A DNA stretch of 64,000 nucleotides. Origin: Tigriopus japonicus (lineage: Eukaryota; Arthropoda; Copepoda; Harpacticoida; Harpacticidae). The stretch lies in NCBI GenBank assembly GCA_010645155.1, contig CM021318.1, positions 8,795,550-8,859,549 on the forward strand. The letters are read 5' to 3'. A program made the position numbers and the translations under genes. Below, piece by piece: positions 12,426 to 25,400 of this stretch (position 1 is the first letter of the stretch; each line of letters begins with the position of its first letter). Under the pieces are notes generated by a model. The model was not told where the DNA came from and ran no database searches. It saw only the letters and a list, made by a program, of their open reading frames with translations.

Positions 12426-13463
12426 TTCCCCAAAAATCCCCAAAATTTTGCCAAACTATCTCATTATACAATAATACCACCGAGTGGCTCTCGTTTTTAA
12501 ACAATCTAAAGCTGCCTCATTGAAAGGAAGAAAGAATTTATCATTGCACCAAGCTCATTATTTTTTGATGTTATACACGTGATTACTCCCATCTAGTGTA
12601 ATAAGTAACTAATTCAAAAAGTTTTTAGATAAACATGATACGCGCATTATTGGCAAGATTTGCCCCTTACAGACCCATTTTTAGGTCGTGCACCCTGTAG
12701 GCTTTTAAAGGATTTGTCTGCTCAATCAATATATCTGACCTTGAAACAGACTCATTCATATCTATGCACTTAGAAATAAAAATCAGTCAAAAATCAGTTA
12801 AAATCCATGCTTGTTGCTGTTGATTAATTGCACAGGAAACTCCATGTTGGAAATGAACTAAAAGCTAGATAATGAGACGTTTAAATGGTCTCAAGGGGTC
12901 ATTGAGCTTCGTCAAAAGGCTTGTCCGTGGTTGTAAAACAGTAATAGAAAATGGAACTAGCTACTCATGATAATATATTCATGACAGTCGAAAACTGAGC
13001 CTCATTTTCAATGGCAAATTATTGATTTTCCCATGACAATAAGCGGACGTTAACGCTTTCTCCCGCTTCATGGACCTTTTGAGCATGGCTTTTTGTATCA
13101 AAGCCCTGACTTTGACGATTCAGCAACGTTTAAAGTAGCTAATCTCTCAAAAGGACTCATGGAAATAATAAAGCAGGCCACACAAAGAATAGAAAGATTA
13201 GTTGATGAGCAGAAACCCACGGTATAGGTAGTTTCTTGATTAAGAGAGAGTTCCAATTTCGTTCCAGAAGATCCCTTCTTATGCGATATTGATGATCCTC
13301 GACGAACGAGCTCGAACCGTGACCCTACTAAAGCCACCATATTGTTCAGTGTGCTAAAACCGTCTCGAATCGTTTGTCGTCGTGGGCAGTTGTTCCCTTC
13401 TCTTGGGTTGAATTGCTAAATGGTCCGTTGTCTGGGAACCTCCGTGGAAATTGACGCCGGAAA

Positions 13464-16400
13464 ATGTCGCTTCTCATGGAGCGCCCGACCGGAAACTCAA
13501 ATGCTTCTTCACCGTCCAATTCCAACACAAATGGCAACGGACACACTTCCAAAATGGATCACACTAAAGCAGGTAAGCACCTCAGTGAGATCTTTCTTTT
13601 GAAGCTGTTTCTCAGTTCTTCAGTGTGAAGTAGTGATGCAAAGTGACGAACAGGTCTGACTATCTAGAAATACAGAAATAGTGATGTGTAAATTGGTGGT
13701 TCTAATCTTACTCAACATTGCCTCAAAAACTTTTGGAGAATATTAAGACGTCCTCAAATTGTTCTTTGCCAGGCCCGATTTGGCTCCTTGATAACGGGGG
13801 TCTACGTACATGTAGAGGTCGAATTTGAACCTGATTGGTGTTTTGATTTATCTAATTTTTTGTGGAGATTTTGGGTCGCATGTTAATGCATACAAAATTT
13901 CTTCTAGTTTATACCAATTTAAGTCAGATTAGCCCGCAACCTAATTCAAAAGCGCAAATATATTAAAATCAGGTTAATTAACGTTCTTGTTTGTTTCAAA
14001 GACCTTAGCCCTCATGTTAAGACACCTAATTCAAAAAGCTCGAGAATACCAAAATCAAGTCAAATTAACAGCCGTCGAGTATGTAATTGCCCAAGCCACT
14101 GCGTTTCAAACTAAGCAGCTGTCTCGAGTGTATACTCAAGGCCTGTTAATCTGACTTGATGCTGGTGCAATAAAATGACACACTGGGTCTCATGAAACAC
14201 CTATTTCCATCAGAGAGGAAGAAGTTTGGGATGAAGTAGAGAGGAAGTGCCTTAAATAGTGGGTTAAGATTGCATGAATCCCACTATTTTTGAGACAGAC
14301 ATTCCAGATACAAAAAAGAGGGATATCCAGACAAAAGGTAGACTGGGCTTGTAACTTGTTTAAATGCACAATTTTTGGATTGGTGCGGAAAATTGGAAAA
14401 AAAACTATCTCTTATGAACAGATGTTATTTTGAAAGTTTTGTTGCTAGACAAACTTGTCCAAAGTTATGGATGGCTTAATTGGGCATATGTTGGACCACC
14501 CCTGTTTACAAAGGAAATGAGTGTCAAACGAAAGCAACATCCCGATCATGAACCTTTTAAAGCCAAGATGACTCACATCAAAATTTATTATTTTTTCTCC
14601 TCAAGTGTTCAGCAAATGAGTGTGAGCAACAACTTTAATTTGCAAGATATTGAGTTTTGACTTGTTTCTCCCTCTTGGGGTTCATTTTTCAAAACGTGCA
14701 AAACACATCTTGTCTAATTAAATCATGAGGTCAGACAAGTTGCCTAACGACAAGACATGTAAAAAAAGCATCTGCTCATAAGATATAAATCTTCGGTTTT
14801 AATGTAAAAATACATCTGAAAATCGTGCATTTAGACGAGTTCCAAGCCCAGTCTACCAAAAAGGCTGGATAACCCACGTATCTTAGGCCCTTTCATTTCT
14901 TATTTGTTTGATTATGCCAAAGGTGTTTGGATCACCTGAAAGCCCTATGGAGCTGATCTTGCTGGTCATTACCATATGAATGAACTTGTAGAATCTGATT
15001 TTGTTTTACTAAATTGATCAATCTCTGTCGATACAAGAAGAGTTGTCACTTCTCTCATGTGAACTTGTGATTGCGCGGACATCTCCTTATTGGAAATCTT
15101 GTTTAGCCTCCTTTTCGTTGAAAATATGAGACAATCCCAATTTGGACCATTTTTTCTGCTCATGGTCCATGTGAAAAACCCAAAATGCATCTGTCCAAAA
15201 TGACAACCATTTAGATGCAATGGTAACTTTGTAGATGGGAGAAGAATGCCAAAGATTACAACACCATTTCACATAAATGTGGTCAGCGAGTGCCAGGACT
15301 TGACAAAAAATGATGAGAACGTCTCTGGTTATTTTGTGAGTTTTCCCGACATTTATTTAGGTTGGAGGCATTTGGGAAATTTATGGGATGCAGAGAAATG
15401 ACCGCAAATTTAAGGAAAATTAGGTGGAAACAAGGAAATGGAGAATGGCTCTATTTGAGCTTTCATGACATCCAAAATGATTTATGGAACCGTGCAACTG
15501 AAATTGTTCACATTTCAAACATCCGTTTCTCAGATCAGGTCCCTAAATGTACAGAGTAATAATCTCGTAGAGAACAACCTTCTTATGTTATTTTTTTCAA
15601 TTCCGACATTGAACCAAGGCATACCAAAATGGCACTGTCCAGACTTGATTCATTTTACCATCTAAACCTTGTCACAACCATCCCCCAATTACTTTAAGTT
15701 CCTGTACTACTTTCCCTTTCCACGTTCCTGCTTGGAATGTTATTCTCGCGCAATCACAAGTTCACGTGAGAGAAGTGACAGCTTTTCTTGTCGCCTCTAA
15801 ATCTGTCCTCTAATCATTAGGAACTCGAGCGTGATTGACAGGAAATACTCTCGAATGGGAAGACTCGAGTAGTGAGCATCCTCAGGCAAATGATATCTGT
15901 TCAAGAGCTGTTCTTTGTTCCTTGTTTGCATCCTCTTTCCTATGGATGAATCGTTTCACACCATTGCTCTTGATTCAAGCGCACTCAATCATCAAATTGA
16001 TTCCCTGAATGTAAGCTTTACAGATGTCAAAAATGCATTTCACCAGATCATCACTTCAACTTGACTGCTCCGCGGTCCTGTCTTGGCCTCTTCGGATGGA
16101 ATAGCCGCCTTCGGGGCGAAAATAGGGCCAAACAAATCTCGTTCCTGGAACAGACATCGCATTTATTCACGACGTGCAACTCTGCAGTGGAACGCAACGC
16201 TAGGGTTGGACCGATTCACGTATTCATGAGGAAATCCCTACAAGGTTTCACAAAATCAAATAACCCCCCGAGTGCTTCGAAATGAATTTGGGCTCATCAC
16301 CAATTCATCGTGTCTAGATTTCTTCACTCTTCCCAAGGATTGTGAAGCGTAGGTATGAGCTCGTAAATCATGGGCGAGGAGCAGTTGTGGGTAATGTAAG

Positions 16401-19400
16401 GTTTCTTAGGTAACAAATCGTTACCAACCAGAGCGAGGATGACTGTGTCATAGCTTGACATTGAGTGAAAACTTACTCAAGCATGCATTACTGGCTCCTT
16501 TCCTCATACCTTCTTCTCTTCATATGACACCCACTCCATAATCATCTCCAATCCTCTTCATTTCTACAATTTCTCGTCGTCGTTTGTGAAAACTTCGCAT
16601 TAGGGTTCTGAGGGATGATGAAGATTTGATGGGTTCACTCTTCGAAGCAACTGGGAGTTGTTCAAGTCTGAGTAAGAAAGGCCCAATTGGACTGGATCAT
16701 TCTTCAGACCATTTTGACATCCTTGAAAGCCTTCTTCTTTATGTTTGTGATCCCAATACTTATCCAACTCATCTGAGCACGGCTCCTCAATTTAAAGAGA
16801 TGTTTTGAAGAATAAGTTCAAAGATTAGCCTTTTTAGATCTTGTGAAGGTTTTTTATTATTTACACGGACTTCCTCATTTGGCGCCAAGTCCAATTGTTG
16901 ACATGCGACTGCATGTGACCCACAGGGTTCCCAGAGAGGAGATAACAGAGCAGGCCGGTCGTAAAATATCATTTTGGGCAGCAAGGGCCGTTTATCATCA
17001 ATTTGTCAGCGGCTAGTTGAAACCAGACAATGACGTATTCGTAGAAGGCAGAAATTCGTCGCCAACATGTTCCTAATGAAGTTGTTTTCAGGCAGTCATC
17101 AAATTGCAGAAAGGACAATATTTTATTATCACTGCCTTCCACATTCATCCCTTAAGTGGGTTCAATTAAAGGTTTAATGGAAAGGTTCATTGGATGGAGT
17201 ATTAAAGAAGAAAGAAACTTGTTCCAAATTTGACCTTCCACTTAAAGCTGGGCAACGCAACCACATTTGACACTAAGGATCACCTTTTCCAGTAATTAGT
17301 TAGTGGAAATACTTTTCTAACTATTTTTTTGGCAAAAGCGATAATATTTCGTAAAAAATCTTCCTCAGTTATTCGTATAGGATATACCATATCCCAGGAC
17401 TAATGATGGGAGATAAATGATAACCAAAGCTTTGTTTCTGCTTTTGAAAATGCTTTAAAAACTCTAGAAAAGTGCTTAAGAATCAATTGTAGGGATCCTT
17501 GAAAAACAAAAGTCAAACTCTTAAAAAACAAACAAGTCAAAACCAATCAAAAAAGACTTATACATGGAAAACAAAACAAATTACGACAGTTACGAGACCC
17601 ACCTAGAGAGAGAAAAAGCAAAGCTCGAAGAAATAGAGCTCGGCCGCATCCATCTTAAAAGTGTAGGCGAAAAATAGATGAGTTGCATTTTCAAAAATTT
17701 AAAATTATTTTAAAAACTACTTTTGAAAATTGATTGTGTTGAAAGTCATGAGAATTATGCAAGGAGCTTGAAATTCCTCATTTCAAGACCAAGAATTTCA
17801 GAAGCATTCACAAAATATTTTGATCGAGCTTTTAACTTTTTTATTTCAATTTGTGTTAGATTTTACAAAATAAACCAAAATTTAGAAAAAACCGTTAAGG
17901 AGCCCTATTTTCGACCGATGGATTCATGATCTGAATAAAAAAATGGGTAATGGTGACGATGTGAGGTCCGGTCAAAAGAACAACAAAGCAGCGTTGCCAG
18001 ATATTTCAAAATCAGTAGTTTCAAGTTGAAAAATGGCCAATGTCAACTTACGGAAAACACATACCTTACATTTTAAATATGTTCCACTTTCAAAACAGAA
18101 AGAAAAACGTCTAAATTATTGCCCAAAGGAAAATTCTCATTGTTCAAACAACTGCTTTTGATCTAAAATTCATTCTTACAAGTAAAGTATTCCATGAAGA
18201 ACATCTGATTGGCTTTAAATCATTCCTACTTTGGTTTTCAAATTTGTTTGCTGAAATGCCAAAGCATGACAGAAACAATTTGTTTCCATCTAGCCGAGTC
18301 TGACTGACCTTCTTTTGGATATATTTTGGCATAATTGCTTCGGAAAGTTCTGGTAACACTGGTTTGCTCTTTCGACCAGACCTCACATCGTCACCATTAC
18401 CAAAAAATGAATCTATAATCAACCTAAACGCGTTGGGACACTTTAAAGTTGCACATTGAAAATGTTATCAGAATCAATTCAGGATGTCTCTGACTAGATT
18501 GCTGTTATTGAATATGAGTGTCGTCCCACGCCAAATACAATGATATCAATTAAGCAGATGTTTTACTTTTAGAATGCAACCCACAAACAAGATCTTCACG
18601 GATCCAAACAGCATCTAACATTTAAAGAATATTTCTTGTGTTATCGTCAAAAATCGAGACAACAATGTTTTAAATATGCAATTGTATCTCCTTTGTATCC
18701 ACAAGAATTAAATCCTCAAGGGGCAAGTCGCTACAGAAACAAAGTCTTGTGATAGTGTTAACAAAAGTATTTATTTGTATTTGGACAGGATTAAGACGGA
18801 ATGAAGAAAGATTTTTACTTTTCGGATATATTAATCTGTCCCTTAAGGGTCTCGGCCTCCTATTGTTTTGAAATTCTTTGCTGAAGTACGCTCAGAGGGT
18901 GACATATTCCCGCCCCCAAGTGTAACAGCTTAGTGCGTGGAAACGGATCATTTTGCAAGAAAATAACTTTTTTTGTTGTGAGAATCTTACAGACAAGCCT
19001 AGAATAATTTACACATCCAAAAGATTGCAAAAACCCAACCCTAATCCACAAAATGCAGCTTCTTAAATCGACCTTTTCTCAAGTCACCTTGCTGTAAAAA
19101 AGTAGGACATTCTCCTTAATTCAATGCCATGATTCACACTTAAAACGGGTTTAGTTCAGAATTGTGGGTTTTAAGGCTCAATGTGAACGTAAAAAGAAAC
19201 AAAAAGGGTTGAATGAATAAAAGAACATGTTAAAGTTTTAGCCCACTGCCTTCCAATTACCAAGAAAAGGCTGTCAAGAAACAATTTCTTCAGGCTTGAA
19301 TTATTGCTAACAATGTAGCAACTTAAACAGAATGTCTCTTCAACAAAAAAAATGAAAACTGACACTGAAACATAAGTAATCAATAAGTTACTGTCATGGT

Positions 19401-22400
19401 ATTTCAGGACAAAAATATGTTTCATTATAAATTTAGATTAGTATTTCTCAAGTATTAAAAGCAAGTGAAAAAAATAATAAACAACATTTTTAAACAAAGT
19501 AGGAAAACCATTACTTGCCTAATATGCTTATGTTTCAAAAGAAACAATAATGAATAAAATCAAACCCACTTAAGCATGTAATTGAGAATAGATCAAATTC
19601 AATATTGAGGAAAGAGTCTCAGTCAATAGAATTTTGCCAAAAAGTGCAACAAAATAAATTTTAACTGATCCCATAATTTTGAAGTCCGTTGAAGTCAATT
19701 TATTTTTCAGACAATGTTATTGTAATGAATTAGATTTTTTGAGAGAATAAATTTTAATTTATTACATTTCATCAAGAAATTTACCCAACTCTGATTGGAA
19801 TTGACAATCTATCCCTCTCAAAAATTATTCAAATCATTTTCTTAAATATTTGTCTGACTAATTTGGATTAGAATTGAGAGTTAGCAATTTCAAAAATTCA
19901 ACCAAACCACATTGGTACTTTTTAACCTAGTCATTAAGCGTGGAACAACACGATTGAGTAAGATAAAGCAGTTTTTGTCAGAAATCATAGCATCGAATTC
20001 AGAATTTGAATTCCCGCTTTTGACCGGGAAATCAGACAAATGGTCACCCAGGACCAGAGTGATGTCTTTTACGTGCAATGGCAATTATCTCTCATTTGAT
20101 GAATTGACCAAATCATAAAGTAGAGGCTACATTTACTGTGCTATTATAGGGCAATATTAACACAATCAGGAAGTAGAAATAGTCGATTAAGGCTAAAAAT
20201 AGACATTAGCGACCCTTTTTTTGGGCGATGGCTTGGGATATGTCCAGTCAGTGAGTGCAAACTGCTAGTGGGGCAGACCTTGTACGTACATTTATGACTC
20301 GATTTTTCTTTGTCCGGCTTTTCCTCATGTTCCAGTAGGCCTTTAAAATGTCACACTGAACTCAGGGCTGGTGCCAATTTTGTTGCACTCTTTCCAACCA
20401 TATCAGTCACAAAAGATCTACTTAGCCACGCCGGATTTGACTGGGGGAAGCGCTTTTTTTTGTCCTTGGACACAATTAATGAAAAGTGAGGTTCAAGTGG
20501 TAAAGTGAAATGGCTTTCATGCATTGTCAAAGGTCTCCAATCACCCCTTTCCCAATGTTCAATGAACACGATTGACGCAGTCTGCCATCATCTATATTTC
20601 AAATGTTCTTAAAGTCAGCTCAGGTTCACACTTGTCCACACAGCTTTAGTAGCATGGACTGGTGTGCTTCGTTTCATAGGAAAAACCAATGTTGCATTTT
20701 ACTTTGAGACAAGTGGATCTTACTGTCCACGTTCAGAGGTAGTTTATGATTGCACCAATTTCTAACCGAGGTGAAAGAAATCCACCAAGATCTGTGAAGT
20801 GCAGGAGCCGTGTACTTTGTAATGTCTATCCGCCAAATGTGGCCCAGCATTCGGAATGTCATTTCGATGGCGCAATTCATGGTGAAGAAGAAGCCTTAAG
20901 AAAGTTTTGGGAAGAAAGCTTGCCACTAAAAAAAGACCACAAAAGGAACTTTTCAGGATTTATAACTACCTTAGTGTGTTGCCATTGAATCAGTCTCTTA
21001 ATGAAAAATGCGTTTTCCAAAAACAAACTCTCATCTCAAACCAAATTCAGATTTCTGATAAAAAGGTTAATTCAAGCTCGAATTCTTACCACATTCTCTG
21101 AATTTTGGCAATAAAAACAAAAACTACAAAAATTTTTAGTGTTTCATGTTATCTAATTTTTGCTCCCCAAAATGGTATTCTTCCTTAAACTAAGGCTTTC
21201 ATTAACCTTTGCCTTTCTCATAAATAGACCTGCACATTGAATTTCATTTTTCCGGTTTTTTTGCACTTTTTCATTTTTTGGCTGATTTGCATTTTTGACA
21301 TTTTTATTAAACATTTTTGTATTTTCTTGCATTTTTTTTCTTGTTGATTTGCACTTTTGACGAAATTTGGCGTTTTCCCAAATATCTTGAACATTTATGA
21401 TTTCTCGCCTTTACGTAACTTGTCTGATTTATAGAAACAAGATACTTTTCACCTATTTGCTTGGAGGGCTTGGCTGATTTCGTTTTTCATAAGGAAAAGA
21501 AGCATTTTTTGAACACTATGTGATAGCATGGCTTACCTCAAAGTTATAAATCATCTCTTTGACGTTTACTCTTCATGTACATGTATAGCCAATTGAGAGA
21601 GCGGGTTCAACTAGTTTCTGCAAATGTGTTGTTGGTAGTTTCCTTGTATTGCAGCAATCAAAGAGTATCTAGGTGTATGCCAAAATGAAACAGATGTACA
21701 CACTTTATTAGAGTCCTTCAGTAAAAGAGAGAACATGTTAAAAACAATCTGTTCAAGGTGCAGGCGCTTAAGACGCAAAACGCAAAATTTTTGATACCAA
21801 GCCAAATTGAAATTGTCATTGATGTAAAACATCAGTCTTTTGGTTATGCAAAATTAATTTTCATTTTGTCTTTAATTTTGTCCTATTGTTCCTCAATTGT
21901 TTGCAGTTCTTTGCATTTTCTATTGACATTTTTTCGACATTATTATTGCATTTTGACGTTTTTTGTCTGCATTTTTTACAAGCCTACTCGTAAGACATAA
22001 AAGGATGGAATTGTTTGATTCAAGCCCCTTGTGTTGGTAAAGGGCGTCTCTAGCTCAAAATCATTTTAGCATTAATCGAAAAGGCTACTACAGGGTGCGC
22101 CACTTACACTCGGCCAGAGGTTTGATAAAGGCCAGCAACGCCAATTTTAATTTTAGCGTGAAGACCCCCAAATCCAGCTCATAGGCCAATCACTTGTTGT
22201 TATTTTGAAATGATTTGGAGACTTTAACTGTTTCAGCAAAAAAAAAAAAAAAATGGCAACCAAGAAAGATGCTCGTTAAAAGATTGGTTATCCAAGGGTT
22301 GTGTGTGTGAGGACCATTGCATCAAGGCTTCTTCAGATCTTAATCCAAGAACTTTACATGTTAGGTCATTCTGGAGAAAAAGGTGGGGAGTGAAGGTTTA

Positions 22401-25400
22401 AAAAATTTGGATTCCTTGGCTGCAGCCTTTAAAGTTGCATGGACTAAAATTTCAGCAGAGCAGGTGCAGATCATTTGCTCATGTGCAGAGAGGATATTCT
22501 AGACTGGTAAAAAGCAAGGGCTTCTACGTCGAATAACTTACTAATGCATCTGTTAAATATTGTTGTAATCAACATCGTTTGTAACAATTGCTTTTTGATT
22601 CGACGGCTCAGTTCCCTCAAATTATCAATTATTCATGTCCGATTTTGAGTGGTGCACCCTGAAGTGCAACCTTCGAGAAGACTGTTGACAGGGCAATCCT
22701 AATGAGATGTGTTCTGTGAGGAAGAGTTGTGCTCCGTTTATGTGTGTCGAAATAAGTCATAATTAAAAAGCGGGAAGTTATGTGAAAACATGAAAAAAAC
22801 ATTTCATCATTTTTCGTTGAAAAACGGTTTTCCCAAAATAATTGATAATTTGACAAGTTGGTGCTCATTCCACAATCGAATGTGCAATAATTCATTATTT
22901 CTCAAGCTTGAAGACAGATTTACTTTGCTTGCATATTTGGAAAAGCGCCATTGTTTAAAATGATGTTTTGCTCAATTCTAGAGGGGATTCTAAATATATT
23001 TTTGTTGCACTTTTGGCGTTTTTATTTGCATTTTTAGTGCAACCCTAGACTAATCAATGAGTAAAATCTAACTTTTCCCCTAAATTGTGATTTTTTTTTT
23101 CTTGTGTTTTGAGAATAAGCTTATCCAACATAATAATATTTTGAATATTTAACATGCAAAATTGAGTTGGATGGGAAAATTATCAGTCCATCCATTGTTT
23201 ATTTTTGCCATGACTCTATTTGACTCGATAATCTGTTTTATGATGAAAAAGAGATTTATGGTGGTAAAATCTTAAAAATGCTAATTATACGGCAGTATTT
23301 AGCCATTTAAAATTCACATTTCTCACTTTTTATCACATAAAACGCCAGTTGACGACATAAAAGTGTACTTTTGTGCCTCCAAAGACCACATATTTTCCCG
23401 CCCTTTTGTCATATTTTATCTTCATAACCTCATATTTGTCTTAACCTTATTAAGATAATAAATAAATATCTCCATTTGAACCTTCATTGCAGGCCTTAAA
23501 ACCCGGGCTATTAAACAAATGTGGAGAAAAGATATGTGCAATAGGGAGGCCCGCATTTTTTTGCACCGACTTCCCGATAAACTTTGTGGACATTTCCTAC
23601 TTTAATTACCTCCGTGTAAAAAAGTTTTTGCTTGTAAGAGATAAAACTCGTCCCATCTTGACCTTGGTCTCGTTTGAAGATAAGATCATGTATGACTTGC
23701 CAAACATTTGGCCGATTCAAGAAATTTACCCTTACCACAAAAAAACACCCAAGTTCCATCTTTAACCAGACATGAAAGAGAGAAAAATACTAGAATCCAA
23801 GGGTCCAGTGGTTTCTCAATGATCCATGATAACAAATAGATAACCGTTCTTTTGGACCCGTGTATTTCCAGGACTAATGATGCTGATCAAGCTGAAAAAG
23901 AACAAAGGTCTGACATGAGTCTTGGCTTGTGGAACATCAGTTGGGCAGAAAAGGAACCAGAGTTGCAATTCTTATTCTGACTGATGATTCACGAAGATAT
24001 TTCCTGCATCTTAGTGCGAGATAAAAATATGTTGAAGGTTGGGGATCCAGAAACAAACATGACCATGACTTTGAATAAAACAAGAGCAAAATATGTGAAA
24101 CACGTAAGCAATGAAAAGTCAAAAACTTGCTTTTTCAATCCAGACGACAAAGCGAAAAGAGGCAAAAACCTCGAAAAGATTCGAAAATTAACGTTATTTC
24201 CCATAACTATGAATCAATAGACATTGCAGTTGTTTTCTTTCTCTGCTGAGTCCGTTCGTTTCCAGGCCAGCAAGTCTCCACTAAATTATTCCTTTAAAGC
24301 AAGATCCATATTGGATCTTGCAGAAGCCTCATTGTCAGTGCAGTAGTTTACGCGAGGTTTCTTTTGATTTGGGACCTCAAAGCTTGTTGCACCCTTTTTT
24401 GGAATACGTAAAGTGGTCCCAAAAAGTTGGATAATTCTTCCCTATCTTCTACCTACGATACAGGATGATTCAAGGGAAAGGCATTAGACCAGGGATATCC
24501 CATAAGTTAGTGTTTTTTAACGTAAATGGGTCCATGAATAGAGCCAAAAAGCATGCCTCGAATAACAATTGCCATGTTTTTGATTGCTATCCAGCACATA
24601 AGCAATGAAAAATAACTGAAATGGCAAAGAAAGACATCAACATTTGCCGCAAATAGGAAATGGATTCCGAAATAGATAAAAGTTGTCATATTATTTAATA
24701 CTTCTGGAGTCATTGTTTGTCTTGTTCTTTTTAAGTTTTAGTTAGAACATTTCAACAACTTTTTTGGTTCAGATATTTTCTATCTACCTTTTTAGATTAG
24801 AAAACTTGACTTTGTTTTTAGTTTATTTATTATCGGAGGCTCAAGAATGACAAATGTAATGAAAGCACGACAAAACAATGTTCAGATCCATCAAATAACA
24901 CTTTTTGTGATCAAAACGTTATTTGGTGGGTGGATGCCTGCAACCCTCAAGAATATACAATTAAGCCAAATTTCCAAAGGACAAGAAAAGTCTGAATGAC
25001 AAACAATGCTTTCAAAATTTGTCCTTGCCAGATATACATTGGGCTCTCGAATATTGAGCTGCTTTTTCTGATTTGTTAAGTCAATAAATCGGCCTGCTAT
25101 TGTTATTTGGGCTTTGAGCGATCCAAAACTTCAACAAGATTTATTTGAAAAAAACGTTCGTTGTTCTGTTTGTTTTTAAACACCCGAACGTACACTTAAA
25201 ACCTTTGTTCCAAGCTCAATTTGACACCGTCTATACGTACGTACAAATGATAGTGCACAATTTGTTTCTTTCGGAGATCAAACGGAACTTGGAAGTTTTC
25301 GCCTTGGCTGAATGATTCAAGACATTTGGAACGTCTCGACCATTTCGTGATGAAACACATACATCGAGATGAAGATGAATGAATGATTCCTTAAAAAGAT

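Larger units (their letters stand above)
2520..13400. other. Intergenic DNA between the flippase and the KChIP-like gene
   Basis: About 11 kb, mostly AT-rich, with no exon I can assign to a protein family. It holds a (GTC)n and GA-rich stretch with a possible untranslated exon (5690-6007), a weak tRNA-like sequence (7931-8018), one copy of a dispersed repeat (9845-10100), a small hAT-like element (10404-10549) and a cluster of tRNA-derived repeats (11766-12425). The longest open frames, 6950-7402 (-) and 7431-7835 (+), show no domain or splice context. At about 12684-12700 the sequence GTCGTGCACCCTGTA resembles the end of the mariner-like element at 22091-22661 and is probably a transposon scar. 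Confidence 0.6.
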
